Below, in pieces: positions 17,931-27,218 of a DNA stretch of 64,000 bases. Position 1 is the first letter of the stretch. Each line of letters starts with the position of its first letter. Below the pieces are notes generated by a model that ran no database searches, was not told where the DNA came from, and saw only the letters and a program-made list of their open reading frames with translations. The stretch spans positions 1 through 64,000 of the forward strand of contig DBBR01000105.1 of NCBI GenBank assembly GCA_002292325.1. The letters are read 5' to 3'. The DNA comes from Flavobacteriales bacterium UBA979. GTDB taxonomy: Bacteria; Bacteroidota; Bacteroidia; Flavobacteriales_D; Sanyastnellaceae. The position numbers and the translations under genes are program-made.

Positions 17931-18033
17931 GAAGACAGAACTGATTTTCTCCAAAAGCCAACGTTCACAAAACACGCTTGGTCATGGGTAAAATCTGCTC
18001 AAACGAAAGGTAAACCGCTGTAATTTTGGACAC

Positions 18034-18711
18034 ATGACGCATCGCAACGAATTCCTCAAATACGCGGTAAAGGACCGCGGAATGAGCAGCCAAACTGTAC
18101 GAGATTATATCTCGCATGCATACGGCGCAGACAACATGACACGCACGGTAATCGAAGAACGCCAGATGCCTTTTCGAGAGGTGGATGTGTTTTCGCGATT
18201 GATGGCCGACAGAATCATCTTCTTAGGAACTGGCATTGACGACTACATTGCTAACATCATCCAAGCACAGCTGTTATTTCTCGAATCAACCGATTCATCC
18301 AAAGACATCCAGATCTACATCAATTCGCCTGGTGGCTCAGTATATGCTGGATTAGGGATCTACGATACCATGCAATATATCCGTCCAGACGTCGCAACAA
18401 TTTGCACGGGAATGGCTGCCTCTATGGGGGCTGTGTTGCTTTGCGCCGGAGCTGCAGGCAAGCGTACAGGCCTGAAGCACAGCCGGGTCATGATCCACCA
18501 ACCCTTAGGTGGGGCGAGCGGTCAAGCATCTGACATCGAAATCACCGCACGAGAAATTCAGAAATTGAAGAAGGAGCTCTACTCCATCATCTCGCAACAC
18601 AGCGGTCAAACTGAAAAGAAAGTCTGGAATGATTCAGATCGGGATTATTGGATGATTGCTGCCGAAGCCAAAGAATATGGCATGATTGACGAAATTCTGG
18701 AACGTAAATAA
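18034..18711 (+). CDS. clpP: ATP-dependent Clp protease proteolytic subunit
   Basis: A 225-residue serine protease subunit that forms the tetradecameric barrel used by ClpX. The catalytic triad is visible: S130 in [10 protein letters not shown]155 in VMIHQPLGG and D204 in SDRDYW. The N-terminal extension of about 40 residues before the conserved [16 protein letters not shown] is longer than in E. coli and is typical of Bacteroidota. It lies 103 bases after tig and 20 bases before clpX. Confidence 0.97.
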   Translation: MTHRNEFLKYAVKDRGMSSQTVRDYISHAYGADNMTRTVIEERQMPFREVDVFSRLMADRIIFLGTGIDDYIANIIQAQLLFLESTDSSKDIQIYINSPGGSVYAGLGIYDTMQYIRPDVATICTGMAASMGAVLLCAGAAGKRTGLKHSRVMIHQPLGGASGQASDIEITAREIQKLKKELYSIISQHSGQTEKKVWNDSDRDYWMIAAEAKEYGMIDEILERK

Positions 18712-18731
18712 ATTCAGTTGAATTCTGATTC

Positions 18732-19946
18732 ATGAGCAATTCGCCAATCCATTGTTCTTTTTGTGGCCGAAGCAAAGATGATGTAGATGTCCTCATCGCA
18801 GGTGTGACGGGACACATCTGCGATCATTGCATCGAACAAGCAGATGGAATCTTAAAAGAGGAGCGCAAACCTGATACCGGAACTTCAGCTCTTCAATTGA
18901 AGTTACCCAAGGCTATCAAAAAGCACCTTGACGAATACATCATTGGACAAGAGCAAGCAAAAAAAACCATCAGCGTTGCGGTTTACAATCACTACAAACG
19001 ATTGCTGAACCCCAGTTCTGCGGGCGAAATTGAAATTGACAAGTCAAATGTGATGCTGCTTGGCGAAACCGGTACAGGCAAAACGTTGATTGCACGAACC
19101 ATAGCCCGGATGCTGGATGTGCCGTTCTGCATTGCAGATGCCACGGTTCTCACAGAGGCCGGGTATGTCGGCGAAGACGTGGAGAGTGTCTTGACTCGGT
19201 TGCTCCAGGCGGCAGATTACAATGTTGAACAGGCTGAACGAGGCATCGTTTTTGTCGACGAAATTGACAAGATTGCCCGAAAAAGTGACAATCCGTCGAT
19301 CACCCGTGACGTCAGTGGTGAAGGGGTGCAACAAGCACTTTTGAAATTGTTAGAAGGGGCCGAAATCAATGTCCCCCCTCAGGGTGGGCGGAAGCATCCA
19401 GAACAAAAGCTCATCACCATCAATACCAAAAACATCCTTTTCATTTGCGGTGGAGCGTTTGCGGGCATTGAAAAAATCATTGAGCGACGAATCAACCGGT
19501 CACCGATAGGATACCAACAGGCCTCAGAGCAAATTGATGAGGATTCCTTTTTGCAATATGCCGCACCTGCAGACTTGCGGATGTTTGGACTTATTCCAGA
19601 ATTAATTGGGCGATTCCCCGTTTTGACCTACCTCAAACCCCTCGACGCTCAGGCCCTCCGCCAAATTTTGACTGAACCGAAGAATGCGTTGTGCAAACAA
19701 TACATTGAGTTGTTCAAAATGGACGGAATTGAATTGAAGTTCGACGCGTCGGGATTGGATTACATGGTTGAGAAAGCAGTGGAGTTCAAGCTCGGAGCAA
19801 GGGGACTCCGCAGCATTATGGAAGCCGTCTTAAACGACGCCATGTTCGAATTGCCTGGCAGCGAAGAGAGTAAATTAAAAGTCACCCGCACCTTTGCCGA
19901 ACGTCATTTTGACGAAGATCAACAAACTGGCTTGCGCGTGGCCTGA
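18732..19946 (+). CDS. clpX: ATP-dependent Clp protease ATPase subunit ClpX
   Basis: A 404-residue AAA+ unfoldase that feeds tagged proteins to ClpP. The N-terminal zinc domain has C8, C11, C30 and C33. Walker A is GETGTGKT (111-118), Walker [12 protein letters not shown], and the ClpP-contacting loop reads IGY instead of the commoner IGF. The full-length reading frame and standard C-terminal domain argue for a functional enzyme. It is followed after 5 bases by mutS. Confidence 0.97.
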   Translation: MSNSPIHCSFCGRSKDDVDVLIAGVTGHICDHCIEQADGILKEERKPDTGTSALQLKLPKAIKKHLDEYIIGQEQAKKTISVAVYNHYKRLLNPSSAGEIEIDKSNVMLLGETGTGKTLIARTIARMLDVPFCIADATVLTEAGYVGEDVESVLTRLLQAADYNVEQAERGIVFVDEIDKIARKSDNPSITRDVSGEGVQQALLKLLEGAEINVPPQGGRKHPEQKLITINTKNILFICGGAFAGIEKIIERRINRSPIGYQQASEQIDEDSFLQYAAPADLRMFGLIPELIGRFPVLTYLKPLDAQALRQILTEPKNALCKQYIELFKMDGIELKFDASGLDYMVEKAVEFKLGARGLRSIMEAVLNDAMFELPGSEESKLKVTRTFAERHFDEDQQTGLRVA

Positions 19947-19951
19947 TATCC

Positions 19952-22573
19952 ATGGCCAAAAAAGAGACACCGCTGATGCAACAGTACAATCGGGTTAAAA
20001 CCGATTATCCTGATGCCTTATTGCTCTTTCGCGTTGGAGACTTTTATGAAACATTCGGAGAGGATGCCATCAAGGCGGCGGAAGTCTTGGATATCGTATT
20101 GACCAAACGTGGAAATGGGAGTGCAAGTGAGATTGAACTTGCGGGATTCCCGCACCATGCACTCGACAATTACTTGCCCAAATTAGTGCGCTCAGGTCAT
20201 CGCGTGGCTGTTTGTGACCAGCTCGAGGACCCCAAGAAGGCTGTGGGCATTGTGAAACGTGGAGTGACCGAATTGGTCACGCCCGGGTTGGCTTTTCACG
20301 ATCAAGTGCTGAATGCTCGGACGGACAATTACTTGGCTGCCATCCATTGGAAAAAAGACATCTATGGATTGGCTTTATTGGACATTTCAACGGGAGATTT
20401 CGCCACTGCCGAGGGTCCCAAAACACTCATTGACCGACTCATTCGCGCGCATCATCCGAAGGAGGTGCTGTGTCTAAAGAACGATTCAACGCAGTTCGAG
20501 GAGGTTTTTGGAGCCGATTGGCATGTGAGTCGAATGGATGATTGGATTTTCAAACAGCACTATGCTGAAGAAAGGCTCAAAAAGCAATTTGAAAACGCTT
20601 CCCTGAAAGGATTTCAGCTCGATGAACGGCCTATGGCTTTAATTGCAGCTGGAGCAATATTGCATTACCTCGAGCACGCCAAGCACGAGAAGCCCCAGCA
20701 TGTTCGGACCATCCGAACGTTGAGAGAAGATGGTATTTTATGGATGGACCGATTCACCATCCGAAATTTGGAGCTCATTCAATCAAACCATGCCGACGGC
20801 ACTTCTTTGGCGCAAACCATTGATCGCACGGGCAGCCCAATGGGCGCTCGAGCCTTGCGCCGCTGGCTCATCATGCCTCTGACGGAAATCGAGGCCATTG
20901 AACGACGGTTGGACGCAGTTGAATTATTGAACCGCGCCGAAGAAATGCGCTCTGACTTTCAATCGCTTTTCAAAACCACTGGCGATTTGGAACGCTTGGC
21001 CTCAAAGGCCAGCACTGGACGCATCAATCCGAGGGAATTGAGTCAGTTAAGAATGGGCCTGCAATGCGTCATTAAAATCGCTGAACTCGCCGCTGGGGAA
21101 GAGGCACTCATTCCCTATCTCGAACGGCTTTCTCCTTGTGATGAACTATTGGAGCGGCTCGAAAAGGAATTGGTATCAGAACCCCCTGTCAATCCTGCCA
21201 AAGGCCAAGTTATCGCCGACGGGGTGAACGCAGAACTGGACGAATTAAGGTCGCTGAAGTCCAACGCAAAGGCCGCGTTGGATGCCATTTGTGACCGAGA
21301 GATGAAGCAAACGGGGATCTCCTCCTTGAAAATAGCTTACAATCACGTCTTTGGCTACTTTTTGGAAGTTCGCAACACCCACAAGGATAAGGTTCCAGAG
21401 ACATGGATCCGGAAGCAAACCTTGACACAAGCCGAACGTTACATCACCGAGGAACTCAAAGAACTGGAAGTTAAGATCCTCGATGCTCAAGAACGCGCTT
21501 CTTCATTGGAACTCAGTTGCTTTCACTCCTTGGTCCAGGCGAGCGGAATGGAAATCGGCAGCCTGCAAGAGAACGCGCAGGTAGTAGGTGCATTGGATGC
21601 TGTAACCGGATTGGCTCAAGTTGCCGTGGACAATGGCTATGTGCGACCAAGATTGAATTCAAATCATGGTATTCAAATCAAAAGTGGACGGCATCCGGTC
21701 ATTGAACGTACCCTCAGACGCGGTGAAAACTATGTCGCAAATGACATCTCACTTCATCCGGAAACAGGTCAAATCCTCATGATAACGGGTCCCAATATGG
21801 CGGGAAAATCTGCCTTATTGAGGCAGACGGCTCTCATCTGCCTGATGGCTCAAATGGGCGGGTTTGTTCCCGCTGCTTCAGCTGATTTAGGGGTATTAGA
21901 CCGAATTTTTACACGCGTTGGCGCCTCGGATAACATTTCTTCTGGCGAATCAACGTTCATGGTAGAGATGAATGAGACCGCCGCGATCCTCAACAATTTG
22001 ACTTCGAGAAGCTTGGTACTGCTCGATGAAATTGGACGTGGAACCAGCACCTATGATGGTGTGAGCATTGCGTGGTCCATCGCTGAGTATGTGCACGAGG
22101 CTCCCCATCGCGCTTTGACTCTTTTTGCAACGCATTACCACGAATTGAATGCGATGCAAGAACGGTTTCATCGCATTGTCAACCTGAACGTGACCGTACG
22201 AGAGGTTGATGGCCGCATCGTTTTTCTGCGCAAATTAGCTCCGGGTGGCAGCAACCACTCTTTCGGCATACATGTCGCTCAATTGGCAGGCATGCCCAAT
22301 CGCATCATTCGCCGAGCCCAAGAAGTCTTAAAGCAATTGGAGTCGAGCCGTCAACAATTGGATGATGAAGCGACTCCCGTGCACACCGCCAATGCACCCA
22401 CGCAGGCTCTATCCGACGTTCAATTGAGCTTTTTTCAATTGGACGACCCGGTACTTGAGCAGGTTCGAGAACAAATATTGGATTTGGACATCAACAACTT
22501 GACACCTGTAGAAGCGCTCATGAAGCTTAGTGAAATACAGAAGGTCGTATCGGGAGTTCAGTCCAAAACCTAA
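19952..22573 (+). CDS. mutS: DNA mismatch repair protein MutS
   Basis: An 873-residue mismatch-recognition ATPase. The mismatch wedge F31-x-E33 is present in RVGDFYETFG. The core and clamp follow, then the ABC-type ATPase with Walker A TGPNMAGKS and DEIGRGTSTYDG. The C-terminus keeps a helix-turn-helix region (LTPVEALMKLSEIQ). It is 5 bases downstream of clpX, probably cotranscribed. Its stop codon directly abuts the stop of the convergent alanine dehydrogenase gene with no spacer. Confidence 0.97.
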   Translation: MAKKETPLMQQYNRVKTDYPDALLLFRVGDFYETFGEDAIKAAEVLDIVLTKRGNGSASEIELAGFPHHALDNYLPKLVRSGHRVAVCDQLEDPKKAVGIVKRGVTELVTPGLAFHDQVLNARTDNYLAAIHWKKDIYGLALLDISTGDFATAEGPKTLIDRLIRAHHPKEVLCLKNDSTQFEEVFGADWHVSRMDDWIFKQHYAEERLKKQFENASLKGFQLDERPMALIAAGAILHYLEHAKHEKPQHVRTIRTLREDGILWMDRFTIRNLELIQSNHADGTSLAQTIDRTGSPMGARALRRWLIMPLTEIEAIERRLDAVELLNRAEEMRSDFQSLFKTTGDLERLASKASTGRINPRELSQLRMGLQCVIKIAELAAGEEALIPYLERLSPCDELLERLEKELVSEPPVNPAKGQVIADGVNAELDELRSLKSNAKAALDAICDREMKQTGISSLKIAYNHVFGYFLEVRNTHKDKVPETWIRKQTLTQAERYITEELKELEVKILDAQERASSLELSCFHSLVQASGMEIGSLQENAQVVGALDAVTGLAQVAVDNGYVRPRLNSNHGIQIKSGRHPVIERTLRRGENYVANDISLHPETGQILMITGPNMAGKSALLRQTALICLMAQMGGFVPAASADLGVLDRIFTRVGASDNISSGESTFMVEMNETAAILNNLTSRSLVLLDEIGRGTSTYDGVSIAWSIAEYVHEAPHRALTLFATHYHELNAMQERFHRIVNLNVTVREVDGRIVFLRKLAPGGSNHSFGIHVAQLAGMPNRIIRRAQEVLKQLESSRQQLDDEATPVHTANAPTQALSDVQLSFFQLDDPVLEQVREQILDLDINNLTPVEALMKLSEIQKVVSGVQSKT

Positions 22574-23791
22574 TCAATACGCGGTTAACAGCAAGTCCAA
22601 GTCTTTGTGCGGTAAGCCTGCCTCTTGAGCTAAGCCAACGTGCGTCATATTGCCATTGAACATATAAACTCCGGAACGAGCAATGTGATTTTTGCGCATG
22701 GAAGTTTCAACTCCACCATCGGAAGCAAAATCCAACAACAAGGGAGCCATGATATTGCTCAATGCCTTAGAAGCCGTTCGACTCACGCGAGATGGCATGT
22801 TCGGCACACAGTAGTGTATCACTTCCATCTCAGTATACGTGGGTCGTTCGTGCGATGTGATGCGACTCGTTTCAAAACAACCGCCTCGGTCAATCGTCAC
22901 ATCCACAATCACGGTACCACGTCGCATTCCGGCGACCATCGGTTCAGAGACAACCAAGGGAGCTCGCTGAGCGGCGCCGCGTATTGCACCAATGGCAACA
23001 TCGGCAGTCTTCAGCGCCTCTTGCAACACAGATGGCTGCAAGGTCGATGTCCACAGGCGCTGGCCCAATGCATTTTGCAACCGAATAAGTCGGTGCGGAC
23101 TGTTATCAAACACTTTGACCGATGCTCCCAATCCAATCGAAGCACGGGCCGCAAACTCACCCACAGTTCCTGCTCCAATGATAACGACTTCCGTCGGTCT
23201 CACCCCAGATACTCCTCCAAACAAAGTGCCTCGTCCTTCCGGACCTGCGAGCAATTCACCTGCTATTAAAACCGCTGAATTTCCCGCTATCTCCCCCATC
23301 GCCCGAACGAGTGGAAATATCCCGTTGTCATTCTGCAGGAAATCCCATGCGATGGCTGTTGTTTTCTTCTTTGACAATGCCTCTAGCAGACCTTCTGGCT
23401 GAACAGTCCACTGAAGTGCACTGATCAGGGTTTGCCTCAAGCCCATCAATTCGACCTCCTCCAACGTAGGCGGCTCCACCTTGATCACCATGCCGGTTTG
23501 AAAAACTTGCCTCCTGTCGTATACAATGTGCGCACCCGACTCACTGTAATCCGTATCGGTGTAATGCGATGGGGTTCCCGCACCTGACTCTATTAGCACT
23601 TGATGGCCACGGGCAACAAGCAACGCGACGGCTTCAGGAACCAAGGCCACGCGGTTTTCTTGCAGGCTCTCTTCCTTGGGAATACCAATCACCAAGGCAT
23701 CGTTTCGTTCAGAAATTTGGAGCAATTCCTCCTGAGGAAGCAACGCTGCTTCGCGGGCAAGGGACCGAATCCGTTTACTTAAGTCGCTCAT
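22574..23791 (-). CDS. ald: Alanine dehydrogenase
   Basis: A 405-residue NAD-dependent enzyme converting L-alanine to pyruvate and ammonium. Residues about 35-165 form the substrate domain (IGIPKEESLQENRVALVPEAV, with the catalytic lysine region MVIKVEPP). The Rossmann domain has VVIIGAGTVGEFAARASIGLGASV. The first 33 residues, before the usual start of the family, form an extra N-terminal helix common in Bacteroidota homologues. It is the last gene of the porX-tsaE-ald group. Confidence 0.92.
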   Translation of the reverse strand: MSDLSKRIRSLAREAALLPQEELLQISERNDALVIGIPKEESLQENRVALVPEAVALLVARGHQVLIESGAGTPSHYTDTDYSESGAHIVYDRRQVFQTGMVIKVEPPTLEEVELMGLRQTLISALQWTVQPEGLLEALSKKKTTAIAWDFLQNDNGIFPLVRAMGEIAGNSAVLIAGELLAGPEGRGTLFGGVSGVRPTEVVIIGAGTVGEFAARASIGLGASVKVFDNSPHRLIRLQNALGQRLWTSTLQPSVLQEALKTADVAIGAIRGAAQRAPLVVSEPMVAGMRRGTVIVDVTIDRGGCFETSRITSHERPTYTEMEVIHYCVPNMPSRVSRTASKALSNIMAPLLLDFASDGGVETSMRKNHIARSGVYMFNGNMTHVGLAQEAGLPHKDLDLLLTAY

Positions 23792-23823
23792 CGAAGCCCA
23801 AAATACTACATCCGACTTTCCCT

Positions 23824-24294
23824 TCAGTCAGGAACGCTTAGAATTAGCTGCCGAAGCCCAACATGCTGGGGGCCATGGACCAAAACTTGCAATAAAACAG
23901 AGCCTTTTGGCAACAATCCCGGAGCTTTTTCGGGCCATTCCACAAAATTCAATGCTCGAGCATCCATATATTCCGTCAAGCCCAAATCCCATGCTTCCGC
24001 TTCAGAATTCAAACGATACAAATCCATGTGGTAAATCGTCTGGTCCTGCATTTGATAGTGCTGAACCAAACCAAACGTAGGGCTCACGGCTTGCTGTTCA
24101 AACCCCCAAGCTTGGCAAAGTGCCTGAACCAACGTTGTTTTTCCAGCGCCCATTTCGCCTTGCAATGCCACAACACCGGAAGGGATCTTTCCCGACGAAG
24201 TGTCCAATAAATTGTTGAACTCGAGCAATAACTCTGCAGCTACTTCTGGCAGCTGTTCCAAATTAAATCGTTTCGACTTCCAGTGCAGGGCCAT
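23824..24294 (-). CDS. tsaE: tRNA threonylcarbamoyladenosine biosynthesis ATPase TsaE
   Basis: A 156-residue P-loop ATPase needed with TsaB and TsaD to make t6A37 in ANN-decoding tRNAs. It has Walker A GEMGAGKTTLVQAL (about residues 47-60), SPTFGLVQHY, and the family motif YHMDLYRLNS followed by NFVEWPEKAPGLLP. Length is normal. It starts 12 bases after porX and precedes ald by 32 bases. Confidence 0.95.
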   Translation of the reverse strand: MALHWKSKRFNLEQLPEVAAELLLEFNNLLDTSSGKIPSGVVALQGEMGAGKTTLVQALCQAWGFEQQAVSPTFGLVQHYQMQDQTIYHMDLYRLNSEAEAWDLGLTEYMDARALNFVEWPEKAPGLLPKGSVLLQVLVHGPQHVGLRQLILSVPD

Positions 24295-24306
24295 GCGATC
24301 CGTGAA

Positions 24307-25875
24307 TTAGGAATTGGGTTCAAGTTCCACCCACGGGATGATCACCTCTTCGAGTGAAATGCCCCCGTGTTGGAAGGTTTCACTAAAATTCTGAACGAAA
24401 TGATTGTAGTTATTGGGGTAAACCAAAAAATCATCCTCTCGCGCAAAGATGTACGCACTGCTGACCTGAGGACGGGGAAGCCCCAATGATTCAGGATCTC
24501 GAACTTCAAATACATCTCCTTTTGAATAGCCCAAGTTGCGGCCCACTTTGTAACGTAAATTGCTGTTCGTACTTCTCTCGCCTTTGACACGAATCGGATT
24601 GTTGACGCGAACAGTTCCGTGGTCCGTGGTGATGATCACACGCGCACCTTGATCAGCCATCCGACCCAGCATATCCCGCAACGCACTGTGTTCAAACCAA
24701 GACAACGTGAGCGATCGATATGCAGCCTCATCTTCTGCCAACTCTTTTAAGACATCCATCTCTGTTCTTGCATGCGACAGCATGTCTACAAAGTTGTATA
24801 CCACCGCGGTCAAATCATTTTCATGGGTCTGGTGAAATTGGTCCACCAACTTCTTTCCAGCTGCGAGGTTTGTGATTTTGTGGTATCCTGATTTCCCCTG
24901 AAAATTCAAGCGTTTGAGCATGGAATCTAAGAGTTGACCCTCGAACTTATTCTTGCTCCCCTCCTCGTCTTCACCGACCCAGTGCTGTGGGTAAACGCGA
25001 GCGATTTCGGCGGGTGACAACCCAGCAAAAAGAGCATTTCGGGCATACTGGGTAGCCGTTGGAAGCATGGAGAAATATGTCTCATTGTGCACCACTCGGA
25101 ATCGGTTCAAGAGCAAGGGCTCGATCATTTTCCATTGATCCAATCGTAAATTATCGATGACGACCAGGTAGACCGGTTGGCCTTGCCGCAATTCTGACCA
25201 AACACGGGGCAAACGCGTAGGAAGTAAACGATGAGAAAGCAGGGGGTCTTCGTCGCGAGGACCAGCCATCCACTCCGGGTATCGCTCTTCATAAAACTTC
25301 GCAAACTGACGATTGGCATCTTTGAATTGCATTTTCAAAATATCCCGCATTCCATCGTCCTCTGATTGTTCCAATTCCAGTTTCCAATGCACGAGACGCT
25401 GGTAAATCCCCTTCCAATCCGCCGCGTCCAATCGGCCCATTAACTGCATTGAAATTTCTCGGAACTCTCGCTGGTAATCACTCATCGCTTTTTCACTCAC
25501 CAGCCGACGTTCATCCAAATTCTTTTTGATGGCAAGCAGGATCTGATTGGGGTTCACCGGTTTGATGAGGTAATCACTGATTTTCGAGCCAATCGCCTCC
25601 TCCATGATGTGCTCTTCCTCACTTTTGGTGATCATAATGACCGGTAAATGGGGCCGTTGATCCTTGATTCGCTGGAGTGTTTCCAAGCCATTCAAACCGG
25701 GCATTTGCTCGTCCAGAAAGACCAGGTCGAATACTTCAGACCCAAGAATTTCCAGCGCTTCTACACCGCTATTTACTCCCGTAACGTGGTAGCCCTTGCC
25801 TTCCAAAAACATAACATGCGGTTTGAGCAAATCGATTTCGTCGTCGGCCCATAAAATTCGTGGTGTTCTCTGCAT
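24307..25875 (-). CDS. porX: PorX-type response regulator with PglZ phosphatase-like domain
   Basis: A 522-residue cytoplasmic regulator of type IX secretion. The receiver domain (1-120) has acidic D11/D12, phosphoacceptor D55, T83 and K105. After a helical linker comes a PglZ/alkaline-phosphatase-superfamily domain (about 200-522) with VVIDNLRLDQW, the conserved threonine pair in LPTATQYARNALFAG and the metal motif ITTDHGTV. In Porphyromonas PorX is the partner of the kinase PorY and acts on the sigma factor SigP; its PglZ domain is reported to hydrolyse oligonucleotides. The start at 25875 is chosen because the receiver fold starts there and a promoter lies just upstream. Confidence 0.93.
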   Translation of the reverse strand: MQRTPRILWADDEIDLLKPHVMFLEGKGYHVTGVNSGVEALEILGSEVFDLVFLDEQMPGLNGLETLQRIKDQRPHLPVIMITKSEEEHIMEEAIGSKISDYLIKPVNPNQILLAIKKNLDERRLVSEKAMSDYQREFREISMQLMGRLDAADWKGIYQRLVHWKLELEQSEDDGMRDILKMQFKDANRQFAKFYEERYPEWMAGPRDEDPLLSHRLLPTRLPRVWSELRQGQPVYLVVIDNLRLDQWKMIEPLLLNRFRVVHNETYFSMLPTATQYARNALFAGLSPAEIARVYPQHWVGEDEEGSKNKFEGQLLDSMLKRLNFQGKSGYHKITNLAAGKKLVDQFHQTHENDLTAVVYNFVDMLSHARTEMDVLKELAEDEAAYRSLTLSWFEHSALRDMLGRMADQGARVIITTDHGTVRVNNPIRVKGERSTNSNLRYKVGRNLGYSKGDVFEVRDPESLGLPRPQVSSAYIFAREDDFLVYPNNYNHFVQNFSETFQHGGISLEEVIIPWVELEPNS

Positions 25876-25892
25876 AAATAAATTCGTCTTCT

Positions 25893-25921
25893 CAAAAATA
25901 AGGCACGACCGCTCACGACAA
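25893..25921 (-). promoter_or_regulatory. Promoter of porX
   Basis: On the minus strand TTG (25921-25919), an 18-base spacer and TATTTTTG (25900-25893) match the Bacteroidota -33/-7 consensus TTG-N17-19-TAnnTTTG. The -7 element is 17 bases before the porX ATG, so the leader would be very short. Confidence 0.65.
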
Positions 25922-25976
25922 GTTAACTTGCGCATGCATTCAACGGCGCAAACTGCCGAAACTTATGGCTGCGCTC

Positions 25977-27218
25977 ATGTCAAATCACAACAAACACAAA
26001 ATTCTAAATGATCCGGTGTACGGATTCATCACGATTCAGCACGCGCTGAGCTTCGACTTAATGGATCACCCTCATGTGCAACGGCTTCGAAGAATTTCAC
26101 AATTGGGACTATCCCATCTTGTCTACCCCGGGGCTGTTCATAATCGGTTTCATCACGCCATTGGCGCACTGCACTTGATGCAAGAAGCGATCACTGTTCT
26201 CCGCGCGAAAGGAACTGAAATAAGTGATTCAGAAGCTGAAGGGGCTTGTGCAGCGATCTTATTGCATGACGTAGGTCATGGGCCTTTCAGCCATGCTTTG
26301 GAACACAGCATTGTGCAGGGAGTTCATCATGAGGACATCAGCACGCTGATCATGGCGAGACTCAACGATGAGTTCAATGGAGCGCTCGACACAGCGATCG
26401 CTATTTTCAATGATCATCATCCCAAAAAGTTTTTGCATCAGCTCGTGTCCTCTCAACTTGACATGGACAGGATGGACTACCTCGCACGAGACAGTTTTTA
26501 TTCGGGTGTCGCAGAGGGAAGAATTGGGAGCGAACGCATCATTAAAATGCTCGCCGTCAATCAGAATGAGCTGGTCGTGGAGGAAAAAGGAATTTACTCC
26601 ATCGAGAAATTTCTGATGGCACGGCGGCTCATGTATTGGCAGGTATACCTTCATCGCACAGTACTCTGCGCCGAATTCATGCTGATGTCCGCGCTGAAAC
26701 GAGCCAAGGAACTAGCACAACAAGGCAAAGAAATTTTTACCACCCCAGCCCTCGGAGTGTTCATTCATGAATCATTGGATCGAGCCCAGTTTTTTGCCGA
26801 CGACGCGATATTGGATCAATTTTGTCAACTGGATGACAGCGATCTGCTTTGTTCTTTGAAAGTGTGGCAACATCATGACGATTTTGTTTTAAGAGAGTTC
26901 AGCCGACGCATTATTCACCGGGATTTATTCCGAATTGAACTGCGCCCTGAGGCATTCAATTCCAATGAAATGGAACGATTGACGGCGGCCTGTGCAGAAA
27001 AGTTTGGGATCTCAATGGAGGAGGCGAAATACTTCGTGATCAACGACCGAATCGATAACAAGCTATACGAATCCGGCGGCATCACCATTCAGTTTAAGAA
27101 TGGTACTACCGCCGATTTCGCTGATGCTTCAGATCAGTTAAGCCGAGAAATTTTGATGCGAACGGTTGCTAAATCTTTCGTTTGTTATCCGAAAGAAGTC
27201 GCGCAGCACGCCCTCTAG
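25977..27218 (+). CDS. HD-domain phosphohydrolase (dNTPase/SAMHD1-like family)
   Basis: A 413-residue protein from the ATG at 25977 (an ATG at 25965 would add four residues). Metal-binding motifs are HNRFHHAIGALHLM, LLHDVGHGPFSHALEH (the HD pair) and the distal aspartate in SSQLDMDRMDYLARDS. This pattern is that of the YdhJ/SAMHD1-like group of nucleotide phosphohydrolases; the true substrate is not readable. It diverges from porX, and its TAG stop is shared with the convergent RNase G gene. Confidence 0.88.
   Translation: MSNHNKHKILNDPVYGFITIQHALSFDLMDHPHVQRLRRISQLGLSHLVYPGAVHNRFHHAIGALHLMQEAITVLRAKGTEISDSEAEGACAAILLHDVGHGPFSHALEHSIVQGVHHEDISTLIMARLNDEFNGALDTAIAIFNDHHPKKFLHQLVSSQLDMDRMDYLARDSFYSGVAEGRIGSERIIKMLAVNQNELVVEEKGIYSIEKFLMARRLMYWQVYLHRTVLCAEFMLMSALKRAKELAQQGKEIFTTPALGVFIHESLDRAQFFADDAILDQFCQLDDSDLLCSLKVWQHHDDFVLREFSRRIIHRDLFRIELRPEAFNSNEMERLTAACAEKFGISMEEAKYFVINDRIDNKLYESGGITIQFKNGTTADFADASDQLSREILMRTVAKSFVCYPKEVAQHAL

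Noticed and set aside
18021..18028. TAATTTTG before clpP, a match to the -7 consensus
   Set aside because: It ends 5 bases before the ATG and has no -33 element; probably chance in an AT-rich leader, or read-through from tig.
22640..23269. A 209-codon frame on the plus strand within the alanine dehydrogenase gene
   Set aside because: The opposite strand encodes a full-length recognised enzyme; the plus-strand product has no family features.
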